The position numbers were made by a program, and so were the translations under genes. A DNA stretch of 64,000 bases from Sipunculus nudus. Lineage: Eukaryota; Annelida; Sipuncula; Golfingiida; Sipunculidae. The notes beneath the pieces were generated by a model that did not search any database, was not told where the DNA came from, and saw only the letters and a list, made by a program, of their open reading frames with translations. Within the stretch, counting starts at the first letter, position 1, and every line of letters begins with the position of its first letter. Of this stretch, positions 50,135 to 61,627 are shown in pieces. The stretch lies in assembly GCA_026874595.1 (NCBI GenBank), contig CM049321.1, forward strand, positions 9,608,979 to 9,672,978, in the 5' to 3' direction.

Positions 50135-50291
50135 TCAATATCCAGGTGCTCGGACGTTCTTGTTGTTACAGCAGTGTTGGATTTTATCCCCGCAGCACTT
50201 CTTGTACTGTTTGTCCATCCCGGGTAGAGGACAGACAAAGTACCGTGGTACTCCCCGGCCCGGACCATGAAGTCACACACTGTGGGACTCA
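50135..50291 (-). pseudogene. Shisa-like cysteine domain exon, beta copy G
   Basis: Minus-strand acceptor TTCTCTCCCTTCAG precedes SPTVCDFMVRAGEYH. There one base is missing relative to copy F (CACGG against CACCGG at about 50245). Read past this gap the frame gives YFVCPLPGMDKQYKK and CCGDKIQHCCNN, retaining both Cys pairs, then APGY and TGA at 50135. This is the fuller Shisa-type pattern. Over 36 aligned codons I count 13 substitutions against copy F: 10 third-position, 3 first-position and none at second position. The gap is either a true inactivating mutation or a sequence error. The exon may instead end at 50156 at a weak donor (AAC|GTCC). Confidence 0.5.
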
Positions 50292-50644
50292 CTGAAGGGA
50301 GAGAACTGTTTATCAATTGGCGGGGTTGCCCCTAAAAATAAACCCGTTCAACTTTATGTACTGGTATATTTCGTAAAGCAATTCGAATCACGCATTATTG
50401 TAAGAATAACAAAACAGGAGTAAAACTACTACGACGACTGATGCAACTTTTTTCTACTACTACTACTAATGTCCCTACTACTGCTTTTACAACCACTGCT
50501 ACTACTACACACAACTGCTGCTAATTCTTCTGCAATTGCTACTTCTACTACGACTGGTTCTACAATAAAATACCAAGGAGTTTATACGACTGGAGTAACA
50601 AGTCCCAGCGGCCCAGGCCAGCCCTGACACTTAATTGATATTAG

Positions 50645-50739
50645 CACTCGACATCCCCATCAACCCTACTGTGCGCCCATTGTGTGAAGGTGTCAAACAC
50701 GGCACTTGCACTGCCTTTGATCCTTACAGAGTGTCACAG
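50645..50739 (+). other. Exon-like sequence inside the TIR element
   Basis: Preceded by TGATATTAG and followed by a consensus donor CAG|GTAAGT. The open frame between reads LDIPINPTVRPLCEGVKHG then TCTAFDPYRVSQ, 31 codons with codon use unlike the AT-rich neighbourhood. I do not recognise the protein. It may be a captured gene fragment. Confidence 0.35.
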
Positions 50740-51138
50740 GTAAGTGATGGTCATTACGACAAACATGGCTAGCCAGAATAACAAATCCAGTTGCTGAGCA
50801 GTATGTTCCTGGAGTAACATGAACTTAAAACATGTATGTGCAGACAGTTTAAGTTATTTAGAATTATGCGCACGAAATATATTCAGGTAGAGAAAGCGTC
50901 GGGAACACACTTTGGGACAAATGCAGCCATTCATCGTTTATATGTTCTGTCATATACGACGCATCACTGATGAGAAAATGTTCAGTTTCTTTGAATAAAT
51001 GCTTAATCTTCTTTAGTTTCTTAAGTATCAATTGTCATACTCTAAACTGATACTGATTATTCACGAGGTTTATAATAATCCTCTGATGCAGATATTTTAA
51101 AGCACTTATGAGCGCAAGACCATGAATTTAAGTAATTA

Positions 51139-51303
51139 GTAGCGGTGGTCACATTCGGTTGCTTGACAGGTATTATCGCCGTGTGCTTCTTCGCCAAGCG
51201 ACTGATCTGGCGTTTTATGGCAAGGAAGCGGTCTCATGCAGGGATATCCACATTGTTTTTAATGAATTGTTATATGCTTAATTTGAAAATTCGAAACTCA
51301 TAA
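51139..51303 (+). other. Frame with membrane-segment-like sequence inside the TIR element
   Basis: The frame begins VAVVTFGCLTGIIAVCFFAK, a plausible single membrane span, followed by RLIWRFMARKRSHAG, a basic cytoplasmic-like stretch, and stops at 51301-51303. It does not join the exon-like piece at 50645-50739 in phase with the acceptors visible, so the link is speculative. Confidence 0.25.
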
Positions 51304-52009
51304 ATCAAAAACCAAATGTTTAACTTACGTTATGGGAAAATTGGTGGAGTTTCAGAAACGAACGAATGCTTCCGAAGGGCGGTAATTCACGGACCGCGGG
51401 TCTCATCAGCGGCATCTCTTTGTGCCATGGATTAACTAGGTTGCTGCCCCGTCGGGCACATGGGACACGGACCGGGCTTTGACTTTTGACTCCAGTCCTA
51501 TAAACTCCTTGATAATGCCAACAACCAGAACAATATTTATAATAATTCGGGATTTAAACCCCGCACTGAAGTCACTAATTATACGGAGCTAGGCAGTTAT
51601 TCAATTCACGTAATTCTGATCTGGTTATTTAATAATCCTGGTTGAGAACACGCGGCATCCATTGATCCATTCCCACAAGGAGTACATTTTCATAGCGAAG
51701 GCGGTCTTCTAGCGAGCACGGAATGTTCAGCAGATTGAAAGTTATACTTAACCAAGAAGCATTAATCGTAGAACGAGGGGTTCAGGTGTTTATATGTTTT
51801 CAGTCTAAATATTATCATGAGGGGAGCATTTCAAATAACAACAAATACCCTGATCGGTGAACCTAGTGTCGCTATTGTTTGCAACACGCCGAATGGCGTT
51901 CTATTTGAAAATGGCTAGAAGATTAGTGAATAGTAATAAAATAATTTAATCAATAAACAAACTAATATTAAAATGATCATAATAAAACAATAATTACAGT
52001 AATGATAAA

Positions 52010-52160
52010 TTGTTAGAGTAAAATAAAATAAATAATAATAATCATAATAATAATAATAAAATAATAATAATAATAATAATGAATAGATGATGGTAATAAT
52101 ATATATATGTATATATATAAATAATAAGGGTAATGGATTATAATAATAATTATTTTTATT
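52010..52160. repeat. Imperfect (TAA)n tract
   Basis: Counterpart of 35440-35680, with a short (TA)n at about 52100-52119. Confidence 0.85.
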
Positions 52161-52237
52161 ATAAAAATAACAATACTAATTACAAAATCTAACATATCAA
52201 GATAAGATATATTCGATAATAATAAACACACACTTAC

Positions 52238-52326
52238 ATCCGCGGTCTTTGACAGGACGCTGTCTCCAGGACTCAATACCATACAACTGTCCCGACCTCG
52301 CCAACTTCACCCATCTCGGTACTGGA
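52238..52326 (-). other. Exon-like block b, copy G
   Basis: Acceptor TAACTTTTACTTCCAG and donor GAT|GTAAGTG bound 89 bp. The frame that fits the downstream Shisa-like exon reads PVPRWVKLARSGQLYGIESW then RQRPVKDRG and is open in this copy. Against copy F, changes are only moderately biased to silent sites, so coding status is unsure. Confidence 0.35.
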
Positions 52327-53289
52327 CTGGAAGTAAAAGTTAGGCGGGCAGTTGGCCCCACTCAGAAATCGCGCTCATACACGAGCCAAGCTAATCCACT
52401 GACTAACGTTATCAAATATTTCACTTAAAGATTTCATTTCAGTAAATTAGATAAATTACATAATTAGAAATAGTATTTATCTTACCAGATACCAAATATC
52501 TATAACGTGTGTATAATCAAATATCAGAAATCTATAGTGTGTGCCTTATCAGATATGAGATATAAATAACGTGTCTTTGATGAGATATTATATTTATGAT
52601 GTGTGTATGATCAGATAGCAGATATCTGTAAAGTGTGCACGTGATTTCTCCAGGATAGTGATAACAAATAAGTACAAAAAAAAAATAAAACAGATCTAGT
52701 CTGAGTCGGGTTATTAGGTTCATCCTTGCTAAAAGAGGCATAAACTAATTTTTCTATGTATTTTATACACAATTATATAGAGATAAATTTATTAGGACAA
52801 ACAGACAGACTGACATAAACAGTGGCAGAATATAATACAAGCGACAGACGAATTTTGTAAAATGAAGCAAACATAAAATCCTTGAACGAAAAAGGGCGAC
52901 ATTTACTTAATCCTCTTTATCGAGTGTTACTAGAAAATTTCAAGAGGACTGCAACCCCTGCCAAACGGGAAGGTGAGAAATGTGTACACACCTTTACACA
53001 CCCCGTCACAGTCACAGAACTTACCAAAACACTTGATGCAGGTTTAATCAGAGAAACGATCTGCTGCCAAAACGGAAAGTGACTTATAGGATGTAACTTC
53101 TATTTAATAAGAAGTAGAACCAGTTGAACTTTTCGAGGAATATTCGCATGTGAAATGCAAAATATTTTCTATAAAACAATTCATAACACAAGCCCTTCAA
53201 ATATGCATAATACGCCCGTTGTGTAACTGTGACCTCATTTAACAATCTTGAATTTTGATGAGAATGTATAAAGGTGACAAACGCTATTG

Positions 53290-55240
53290 GTAAGTATGTT
53301 TTTAAGCCCAGCTGACTGTAAAAATTTCCATGAAAAGTCTGCTTGGAGACGACCTGAATGGAGGTCTCTGTTACCCATATCCTTTGAGCTATGGGGCTCA
53401 GAAGTTCTCCCCAAATATTAAAAAAAAATGATTCAAAAGCTCCAGTATCTAAACAACGAATGTATTATCATCCTGATTTCTTGCATGTTTATTAATGATG
53501 GTGTTTCATCAGTTCCCACAGATTGGTGGCGCCACCTTGTTTTTAGCTCAGCTGGCTGTAAGTCATCTGAGCTATAGCGATCACTCTTAGTCTGCCGGCC
53601 GTCCGGACATCCGGCCGTCTGCCCGTTAACAAGGCACGAATCGTAACCGCTGGACCTGGAATCCTCTCACTTTACATCCAGAGAGGTACACGAAAAGCCT
53701 CCTTGGAAATCTGGAATTAGGTCTCTGTTACCCATATTCTTCAAGCTATAGGGCTCCGAAGTATCCCCCCCCCCCAGAAAAATGAAAAAATTGATACAAA
53801 AATTCAAGTATCTGAACAACTAATGCATTAATCACCATGATTCTTTGCATGGATATTGATCATGGAGTGTTTCATCAGTTTCTGCAGACTGGTAGCGCCA
53901 CCTATATTTTTTTCGATTCTTTACAATTTTTTTTCTCTATTTTTGAGACCTTAAAAGATGTGGTCATCTCTTACCAGGGCACAAGTCGTAACCGCTGGAC
54001 ATAGAATCTTCTGTCTCGACATGAAGGGAGGCCCATGAAAGTCTTCTTGTAAACCTGGAATTAGGTCTCTGGTACCCATATTCATCAAGCTATGGGGCTA
54101 CGAACTTATGACTTGATCACCATGATTCTTTGCATGGATATTCATAACGGAGTTTTTCATCAGTTTCTGCAGACTGGTGGTGCCACCTGTATTTTTTTTT
54201 TTATTTTTTACGATTTTTTTTCTCTTTTTTTGAGACCTTAAAAGATGCGGTCATCGGTTAACAGGGCTCAAATCGTGACAACAAGACCTAGAATCTTCTC
54301 ACTTTACATCCAGAGAGGTACATGAAAAGTCTCCATAGAAACCTGAAGTTAGGTCTCTGTTACTCATATTCTCTAAACTATTGGGCTTATAAGCACCCCC
54401 CCCCCCCCACCCATCATAATTAAACATATGCTACCAAAGCAGGGAACAAATCATAAACATTGGATCTGGAATCTTCTAACCTAAAATTCTGGAAGGTCTA
54501 TGAAAATCTCCTTGGAAACCTTAAATTGGTACACAGTGAACTATATTCTCAGAGTTTTTGGGGTATGTTTGGGCACCCTAGAAATAATACAAAATACACA
54601 CAAATTGCCAGATTCCTCATGAAAGGAAGGTTAGTTTGTCATCAGATTTGTTGTGCTGATGGGTCTTGATGAACTTAAGCTTATATGCATGAACAATGAT
54701 GCCACCTACATTATCTTAATTAGTTGTCTGTGCAAGGACATATTGTCAACATGTCAGTCGGCTGAGCGTCATGGCCCACAGGTCACTTGTTTTAGTTTCA
54801 TGCGAATCAATATGATTGTTGGTAAGTCACCATGATGCCATAAATGTTTTGTGACCTCTGACCTTATTAAATATGCATCGATTTTGCTAGAAATCGAAAA
54901 AAAGCGATATATTATATTGATTAATATTGATTAATATATTAAGATGAAAATAGTCGTATTCCTCGTAAGTTAACGCGGAGACACCACAAAGTAACCTTGT
55001 GACATCTGACCTCATATGCTGGTATTTTTTTTTATAATTATAAATATAACAAAATCATTCAAGCGTGACCAAAACTCAATCAGCTCTGGAGACCCATCAG
55101 ATACACCTTCTACTATAATTCGTAGTAGATCCGAGTAAAACATTCTGAGATAAAATTGTTTACGGCCCGATGGACGGACGGCTACAGGGAAGGAGCTGGT
55201 CGATAAAGCCCCCGCTCCGCTGAGGCGGGGATAATTAGTA
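53290..55240 (+). repeat. ~2-kb bivalve-type repeat with 290-360-bp internal units
   Basis: Internal units are marked by GGTCTCTGTTACCC-like words at 53363, 53720, 54064 and 54352, with a fifth partial unit near 54490. A GTCCGGACATCCGGCCGTC-rich head (53590) and a GATGGACGGACGG tail (55175) are followed by the hairpin CCCCGC-TCCGCTGAG-GCGGGG. Copy F has no counterpart, so it was inserted or expanded after the beta duplication. Confidence 0.65.
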
Positions 55241-55713
55241 TGTACATGTGATTGTATCTTACTCTGTGTTATTTTAACCGCTCAGAACCAAGGCATCGAA
55301 TGCATTGGCGCACCGCATAGAACTAGACCTGATGAAATATTTTGATGTTAAATATCGTACATTCAAGATATATTTGTATATGACAAGAGCAAACTGGGAA
55401 TTTCAATAAAAACCGTCGACAGTTTAACACAACGGAAGACCAAAGAAAGTACTCATATAGAACTAAATTTACAAACATATAAGCCTACTGTGTGTGTGTG
55501 TGTGTGTTTGGGGCGGGGGTTATAGTGAAATTGGTCTTTAAATAAGCAAATGAACTACCCATTGCTAAGTGTGCGTTTCCTCGCCGTCAGTCCAGCGTTT
55601 AAATCACGACACATATGAAGACAATTGTTTAAGTCAAAATTGGATCCGCCTTTAATTGTTTTTTAAACATGTAACTAAAATAAAATGTTAATATTCCGTA
55701 TATATGCCCTTAC

Positions 55714-55924
55714 CGTGGTGTCGTCCGTGGCTTTGGTCTTCTGAACCGGATCCGAATTCTCCGTCTTCCTCGACTCCGGAACAACCAACGTGGAGAGCGG
55801 GACGCCAAATCTGATCGAGATAAACGGGATGAACGCTCCCTCAGACCGTACTGTACGGGCAGCAGACCCTGCAAGGATTGGGCAGTGTCTCCCTGTTTCT
55901 TGTCATCGCCCTCAGTCAGGTGTA
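55714..55924 (-). other. Exon-like block a, copy G
   Basis: Minus-strand donor CACG|GTAAGG is good. Two acceptors are possible (ATGTTCAG at 55925 or CCAATCCTTGCAG inside at about 55868). With the inner acceptor the frame reads EGAFIPFISIRFGVPLSTLV then PESRKTENSDPVQKTKAT. With the outer it is Arg/Ser-rich. Substitutions against copy F do not favour either frame, so function is open. Confidence 0.3.
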
Positions 55925-56063
55925 CTGAACATAAAAGCTTAATAAATATGCAGGGGCGACAGTGTAAGGAGTGCGGGAATATTTTTTTAGGCATTTGAAA
56001 AAAAAAGAAATAATTTAATTATGTCTTGAGGAACACCCCGTCCCTATGTAATTGTACACTTCA

Positions 56064-56064
<1 letters not shown>

Positions 56065-56106
<42 letters not shown>

Positions 56107-56107
56107 T

Positions 56108-56157
<50 letters not shown>
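56065..56157. repeat. Interrupted (TA)n microsatellite
   Basis: Two long TA tracts separated by CATATATCTT; the aligned place in copy F (about 39560) has none. Confidence 0.95.
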
Positions 56158-56159
<2 letters not shown>

Positions 56160-57560
56160 ATTATGCCCTTCAGTTATACTTTTTCGAAGTGCACAGTCCA
56201 TCACCTACAGACATTCTGGACAATTCTAGTAATCCCGAGTTGAACGTTTTAACTTGGTTCAGCATAAGACGGGAATACAGACTTACCAGACAGCAAAACG
56301 ACCAAACATGCTAGCATACACGCCCTAAAGGCGTCCTGGTAGAATCCCATGGGTTATGATTTGATCTGATAACTCTGAATATTCAAGAGATGATCAGGGA
56401 CAGACTAGGCAGAGGACTTGTTAGGCAGTAACTAAACGTTCATACTGATAGCCGCCAATATAAATTCGGTCTGAAAACGTCTGAAATTTCAATTACACAT
56501 TTTAAAATTGGAAACATTGTTGTCATCAAACAAATAAATGTTTGCATGAGAAAAAAGGAAATTGGAACTTGTGTCTTGTTGTCAGTCATTTACATTTTGT
56601 TAATGGCCATTAAGCCCCCAGAAATGACACCATCAAATTATCTTGGAAACAATGCCTCCCCGCCCTTCCCATGATGGTTCAGGGACAGACATGAAAATAA
56701 CATAATCCCCATCAAAGAATGTTAATCAACAGAAATTATACTGATATATGTTCATCGCAAAATTGGTATCATTGTCAAACTCCCTGGATTATGTACTTTT
56801 GTCCTTTGAATTGATGCCTTGATCTTCAACTTTACTATATACCGGCCATTGCCAAGGTCTGGTTTACACTCGCTTGGAAAGGCCGAGGCGTTTTTATTAT
56901 AAATTGCGCTTGTGTTATTGTGTTCTGAGTCGCTTTTGTTACGAGTTCTCACTTTGTATACGTTATTACATGCCTATGAAGCGACATGATTGGACAGACC
57001 GACGATATGTCGCCATCAGTAATCCCAGGTCCACTGTCCAAATCCGTGTTCTCTGCCTTGGAATCCCGACCGGACTAATTAATTAAAAAATCAATAGACG
57101 AATAGCTGTGGCCAAGATCACCACTTACTAGCCAAAGGTATAGTTAACAAATATTATGAAATGATCTCTTTTTTAACAGTAAACAAACCTGTAAGCCAAA
57201 CATCCTGACAAAGATGTTTTCCTGTCAAAAGCACTAGTCGCACAGATAACATATCTTTCAATACACTTGGACATGAATACCGATCAATCACAAGTTTCCA
57301 GTGTAATGGATTTTCAGACAATGTAATTGGTCATATTTTTTCAGGATGTGATATAATTGCATCTAGTCTTAGTCTTGACCTTGAAGCACTTTCCAAGTTC
57401 GTGCTGATTCCCCATTGTCACTGAATTTTGCACATGTCTACGCCAGATCTCCAGATGCCCGATACTTAAATATCATGTGCAGAATTATTTAATTGTGCAG
57501 TCCTTTGAAGTGACATGTAATAGCTTTGCACTTGCTAATAAATTTTGTGGAGGTAATGAT

Positions 57561-57580
57561 GGGGGGGGGGGGGGGGGGGG
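57561..57580. repeat. Poly-G tract of 20
   Basis: Twenty consecutive G after ATGAT. Confidence 0.95.
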
Positions 57581-58000
57581 CTACTCTAGGGTTCTCTCCG
57601 GAGGTCCGTTACACGGATCTAATCCTATATGGATGTATATGTGTGTACTGGTTTCGCCAACAAGGGCCAGGGGTCTTCCAAGTATACGGGATGATAATGT
57701 TTACATATTATCCTTATTATTCATTGATATATACAGATATGGAAATAAAGAAGAATTATTCAGGGCAAACTGATTTTTTTAACTTGTTTTATGTGTTAAA
57801 ACATTCTATATATATAGCTGTCAAACGTCACTTCACTATATTTGGCGTCTCAAAATTCATGTTTCTTAAAATCACGTGGTGTGTTTCAGTACTTTTAATA
57901 TGTAGGGCTCTACGATGCGCACGGTGCATCATAAAAACGCTTGGGATGATTTAAAAACATTACCTGTTTTAAGAACCCGAATGCAGGTATTTTCAAATGC

Positions 58001-60774
58001 CACCAATGTTCCATTTTGTTATTTAATCTTAAGGTCATAACTTCTGACACCAAAGATGGTGTTTTCAGTTATCAACACTGTGGCAGTTATATTGTCTATA
58101 TAATTTATGTAATTTCTGATTTGCTCTAGGTGCATATTCTACTTTTGTAAATTCTTATTATGAAAAATCCTTATAATGATCCTTAATACAAAGAATGTTG
58201 GTAAACACATCCGAAAAAAAATATTTAAACGTGATTTTGCCTGCATGAGGGATTTTAAAAGTTCACCAGTTGCAAATATGTCATGTGCAAAAGTCTGTGT
58301 CTTCTGACTTGCCGCCTGATACCCCTGTTATTTTTTTTTTTAATTTTTAAAGCCCCAACAGCCTGTAGACAGCCTGTGCGTAGTAGGCTCCTCGTTTTTT
58401 TACCTATTTTCACAAACGGTTAAAAGAATTGCCTTTAATTATTAGACGTAAGATATGGGAATAGGTCCCTTAATATCCTTAAAAGCCAATTTGATTTTTT
58501 TTCTCTCTATTTATATGAAGCTTTACGGAAAAAAAATCACACTTAATATAAATTCTTTCTTTAAAAGGTACCAAAGTGGTATATTAATGTACAGTTTGCA
58601 TATTAAGGTGGCGAGAACATTATTGTCTCAAAGACAAATTTGCTTTTTATAACAGTGGTTGTATGCTTAACAAAATTCCGGGGGGGGGGGGGGGGGGGGC
58701 GGTGGTTGACAGTGTACTGTAGATTAGGTGAGTATCAATAAGGAATATGGGCTGGAGGATGGAGCTTAAGATTATTTTAATATTTTGTTAAAAACGTAAA
58801 AAAATGCAAATTGTTTTAACTTATCATGAATCCTTAGCCGTCAATGGTGGTAAGAATACATACTCCCAATCATCACTACATTATGCTTACAACTTTATGT
58901 TATTCTGTTTCTTTTCGTGCGGAAGACTATACTCATTGATCATAAATGGCGTCTTGATATTTCAATATACGGCCTTCTAATATGTGCGAATATATATATA
59001 TATATATATATAACTTTATCAATATTAACTTGATTGATATTAACGGATGAATGACATTATCATGGTTTATATGAATCACATGAGACGTTAACTGTTAAAG
59101 AATTTTACCAAGATAATTGGCCAACCTCTCTGTGATGGCGACTTTAACTATCATAAAATCATACATTAAATTACGTTCACCTGACAATTAATCCCAGTTC
59201 CGTGAGACCTTCGTGTGAAAGCCCTATGTGCCCTGGAAACAACCGGTAACCCGCTACCCATCAGGTCATAAGTTGCCCTTTCGGAAAACTGGAACATTTT
59301 ATATTTATTTTTCTTGTTAAGATCATGTTTTTCTTTTCACACAGATAGTCTTTCTGTTGGACTGTGCTAGGATAAAGACCTCCATTAGAACCAGTCGTGT
59401 GGGGGCACTTTGTTATACGCTTCATCTGACGTGTAGCTTCATTGAGTGCAGAAATTCTAAACGTATTAGTGGACAAGACAGCTTCCACTTGAAGTTTTCT
59501 TCAGATTTGCATGTGTAAAATATGGCTATAATTGTGCCCAAAGGTCACTTTTGGTTGAAAATCAGCGGCATTTGAGATCTAGCAAAAACACTTTAATAGA
59601 AGAAGAAATAAACAGGTTCAATGTGGTCGAAGTTTTTTTTTCTTGTAGGAGTACCTAAGAGGTACTAAAAAGCTACTAAGATACTAAAACCCGTAAATGT
59701 TTTAAATTTCATAATTAAAAACATGGGAGGATGAGGTGAAACCGACGGAAGTGACAAAGATCTATCACATACCTGTAAAATTCATTAAATGTTGCAAAGA
59801 TAAAGTGCACTTCTAATTGTTTATACAGGATAATAAAGGATCCTGTAGATGATCGTAGACAAAGGACATCCAATGTCCTTGCACAATCAAAGGTACATCA
59901 ACAGTAGTAATATTATGACTATTATTCCACAATTTCAGTCTAGTTAATTATGATATTTTCAAAGTTTTCCAGCTAAACCATCCCAACAAACAATGTCATT
60001 ACATCATCTACGGCTTTTTAACACTTTGTTATTGCTCTGAGTGTTTGTGAACACAGTCAAGGACTGTCTGTTTACCATAACGAGGGCGCGTGATCGGAGG
60101 TCCGATTGCGAGCCCCAACACACAGTGTTTCAGCCAGTGGGCACATGTATTACATTTTATAGGCCAAGTGGTTCAGTGCATCTCCTGATTGACCGAAGTG
60201 GTGGCTCCTCACTTCACACGTCCCCAAGCGCTATGTTTATGTCGACACTTGTGATCGTGCCCGATCCACTGTTTCTAGCACTCATCGACAGACGTAAGCA
60301 AACGGTTTCAATGCAAAAATTTGGCAGCTACCGAATTTTTTATAGGGAAAAGGTTATTTTTGTGTTAATTCTACATGGTTTATACATGATTGGACGCTCT
60401 AAAGAAATATGCGGACAACGAGGAGGATTTATGCATAACACTCTCGTGCAGGAACATAAAGAAACAAATGGGATTTTTATTCTATTGGATTCTAACAAAT
60501 GTTATTCTGTTTCCCAGGTTCTTGGTTTAAAAAAAAAAAAACTATAGGCGCGCCCCTGCTTGATCCCTTATTCCTTCCTTGGTCTACTTCTGGTAATGCG
60601 TAGCTAACGTCGGTAATAAATTTGTGAATCATCAAACCCCTGACTACAGAACATCTATTCTGATATTATCCCAATAGTCAATCTCTTTAATGGTCAGTAA
60701 ACCATGTAGCGCGGACATCCAAATATTAATACATCTATTAATGACTCAGTGTTATAAATCGCTCTATGGCGAAC
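58001..60774. other. Mostly featureless; poly-G tract of 20 at 58680-58699
   Basis: AT-rich. A (TA)n of about 12 units lies at 58988-59011. A 168-codon open frame at 60041-60547 is long for this base composition but shows no domain and ends at a run of 13 A. Confidence 0.4.
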
Positions 60775-60776
60775 TA

Positions 60777-61625
60777 CAGTGAACTCCCGCATGACGACCA
60801 CCCCGTTAATACGACCATTCCGCTAACATGACCATTTTTCTTGGTCCCTGAATTGTTTAACATAAGTTATCTTATAAAAAAAAAAAACTTCGGTAACACG
60901 ACCAACCCGCTATATCGACCTTTTTGGTCCCGACCTTCAGATGAGCCCCCGTATCACGACCACTGGTCCGACCGCGGCCCTTAGAGCAGATAACACGCTC
61001 ATCGCCCAGCTTGGATTTAGATAATAGCCCGTGTTTAATAAGCCGGGCACGTGGGAAAGCCCGCTTTCATCTGCCCAGCCATAGTTAGGCTTGTGTATAG
61101 TGCCGCCCAACCTGTTAGCCAAACTATACGCATCAATTGATATTTAAATGCATGGTCCGTTACAATGTTTGTCGAGTACGGCTGTTAGATTAGCATTAAA
61201 CATACTGAACAAAATGACTTTTGGAAACATAACTGAAACCACAGGCATTTACTCAGGTGAATAAGGTATACTGTGACAAATCACACTTCAATGATCAAGC
61301 AGGAAATATAAAGATGTGTTCATTATGTTCTCATTACGTGTTCGACATCAGACCATCTTCGTGTTAAGAACAACTATTTGTTACGTTTGTGTGTTTTATT
61401 AATATGTGAGTAAAACTTTTGAATCATATTCATGTTTGTTTTAATTTTTCTTTATATTTTAAATTAAACAGAGACAACAAAATCAACATTTACCTGAAAG
61501 ACCAATATTATAGACTGCGTTAATATTGGCAGACTAATGTACAAGCATCCCACTAACACGACTAACCCGCTCACACGACCACTTTGCCTTATCTCTCAGA
61601 TGGGCGCGATAGCGGGGTTTTACTG
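60777..61625. mobile_element. Pogo/Tigger-like non-autonomous transposon, TA target duplication
   Basis: Left end CAGTGAACTCCCGCATGACG and reversed right end CAGTAAAACCCCGCTATCGC share the CAGT start and CCCGC core. TA flanks both sides (60775-60776 and 61626-61627). Inner subterminal copies of CCCGCTA-CGACC words recur near 60905 and 61565. About 849 bp with no transposase frame. Features match the pogo branch of Tc1/mariner. Confidence 0.8.
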
Positions 61626-61627
61626 TA

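Larger units (their letters stand above)
50574..51511. mobile_element. TIR transposon present only in copy G, unclassified
   Basis: The left end CAAGGAGTTTATACGACTGG and the reversed right end CAAGGAGTTTATAGGACTGG differ at one base in 20, and similarity continues for about 10 bases (GAGTAACAAGTC against GAGTCAAAAGTC). Copy F lacks the 0.94-kb block at the aligned place (about 35060), as expected for an insertion. No transposase frame. The target duplication is unclear (ATAC against ATAA next to the ends), so the superfamily is left open. Confidence 0.75.
49510..58000. repeat. Segmental duplication beta, copy G
   Basis: Counterpart of 33790-40960. It carries two insertions missing from copy F (50574-51511 and about 53290-55240) and lacks the LINE, so it provides the empty site for it. 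Confidence 0.85.

Noticed and set aside
56752-56952. 66-codon minus-strand frame in beta copy G
   Set aside because: A related frame exists in copy F near 40150-40310, but start, phase and splice signals do not agree; left as non-coding.
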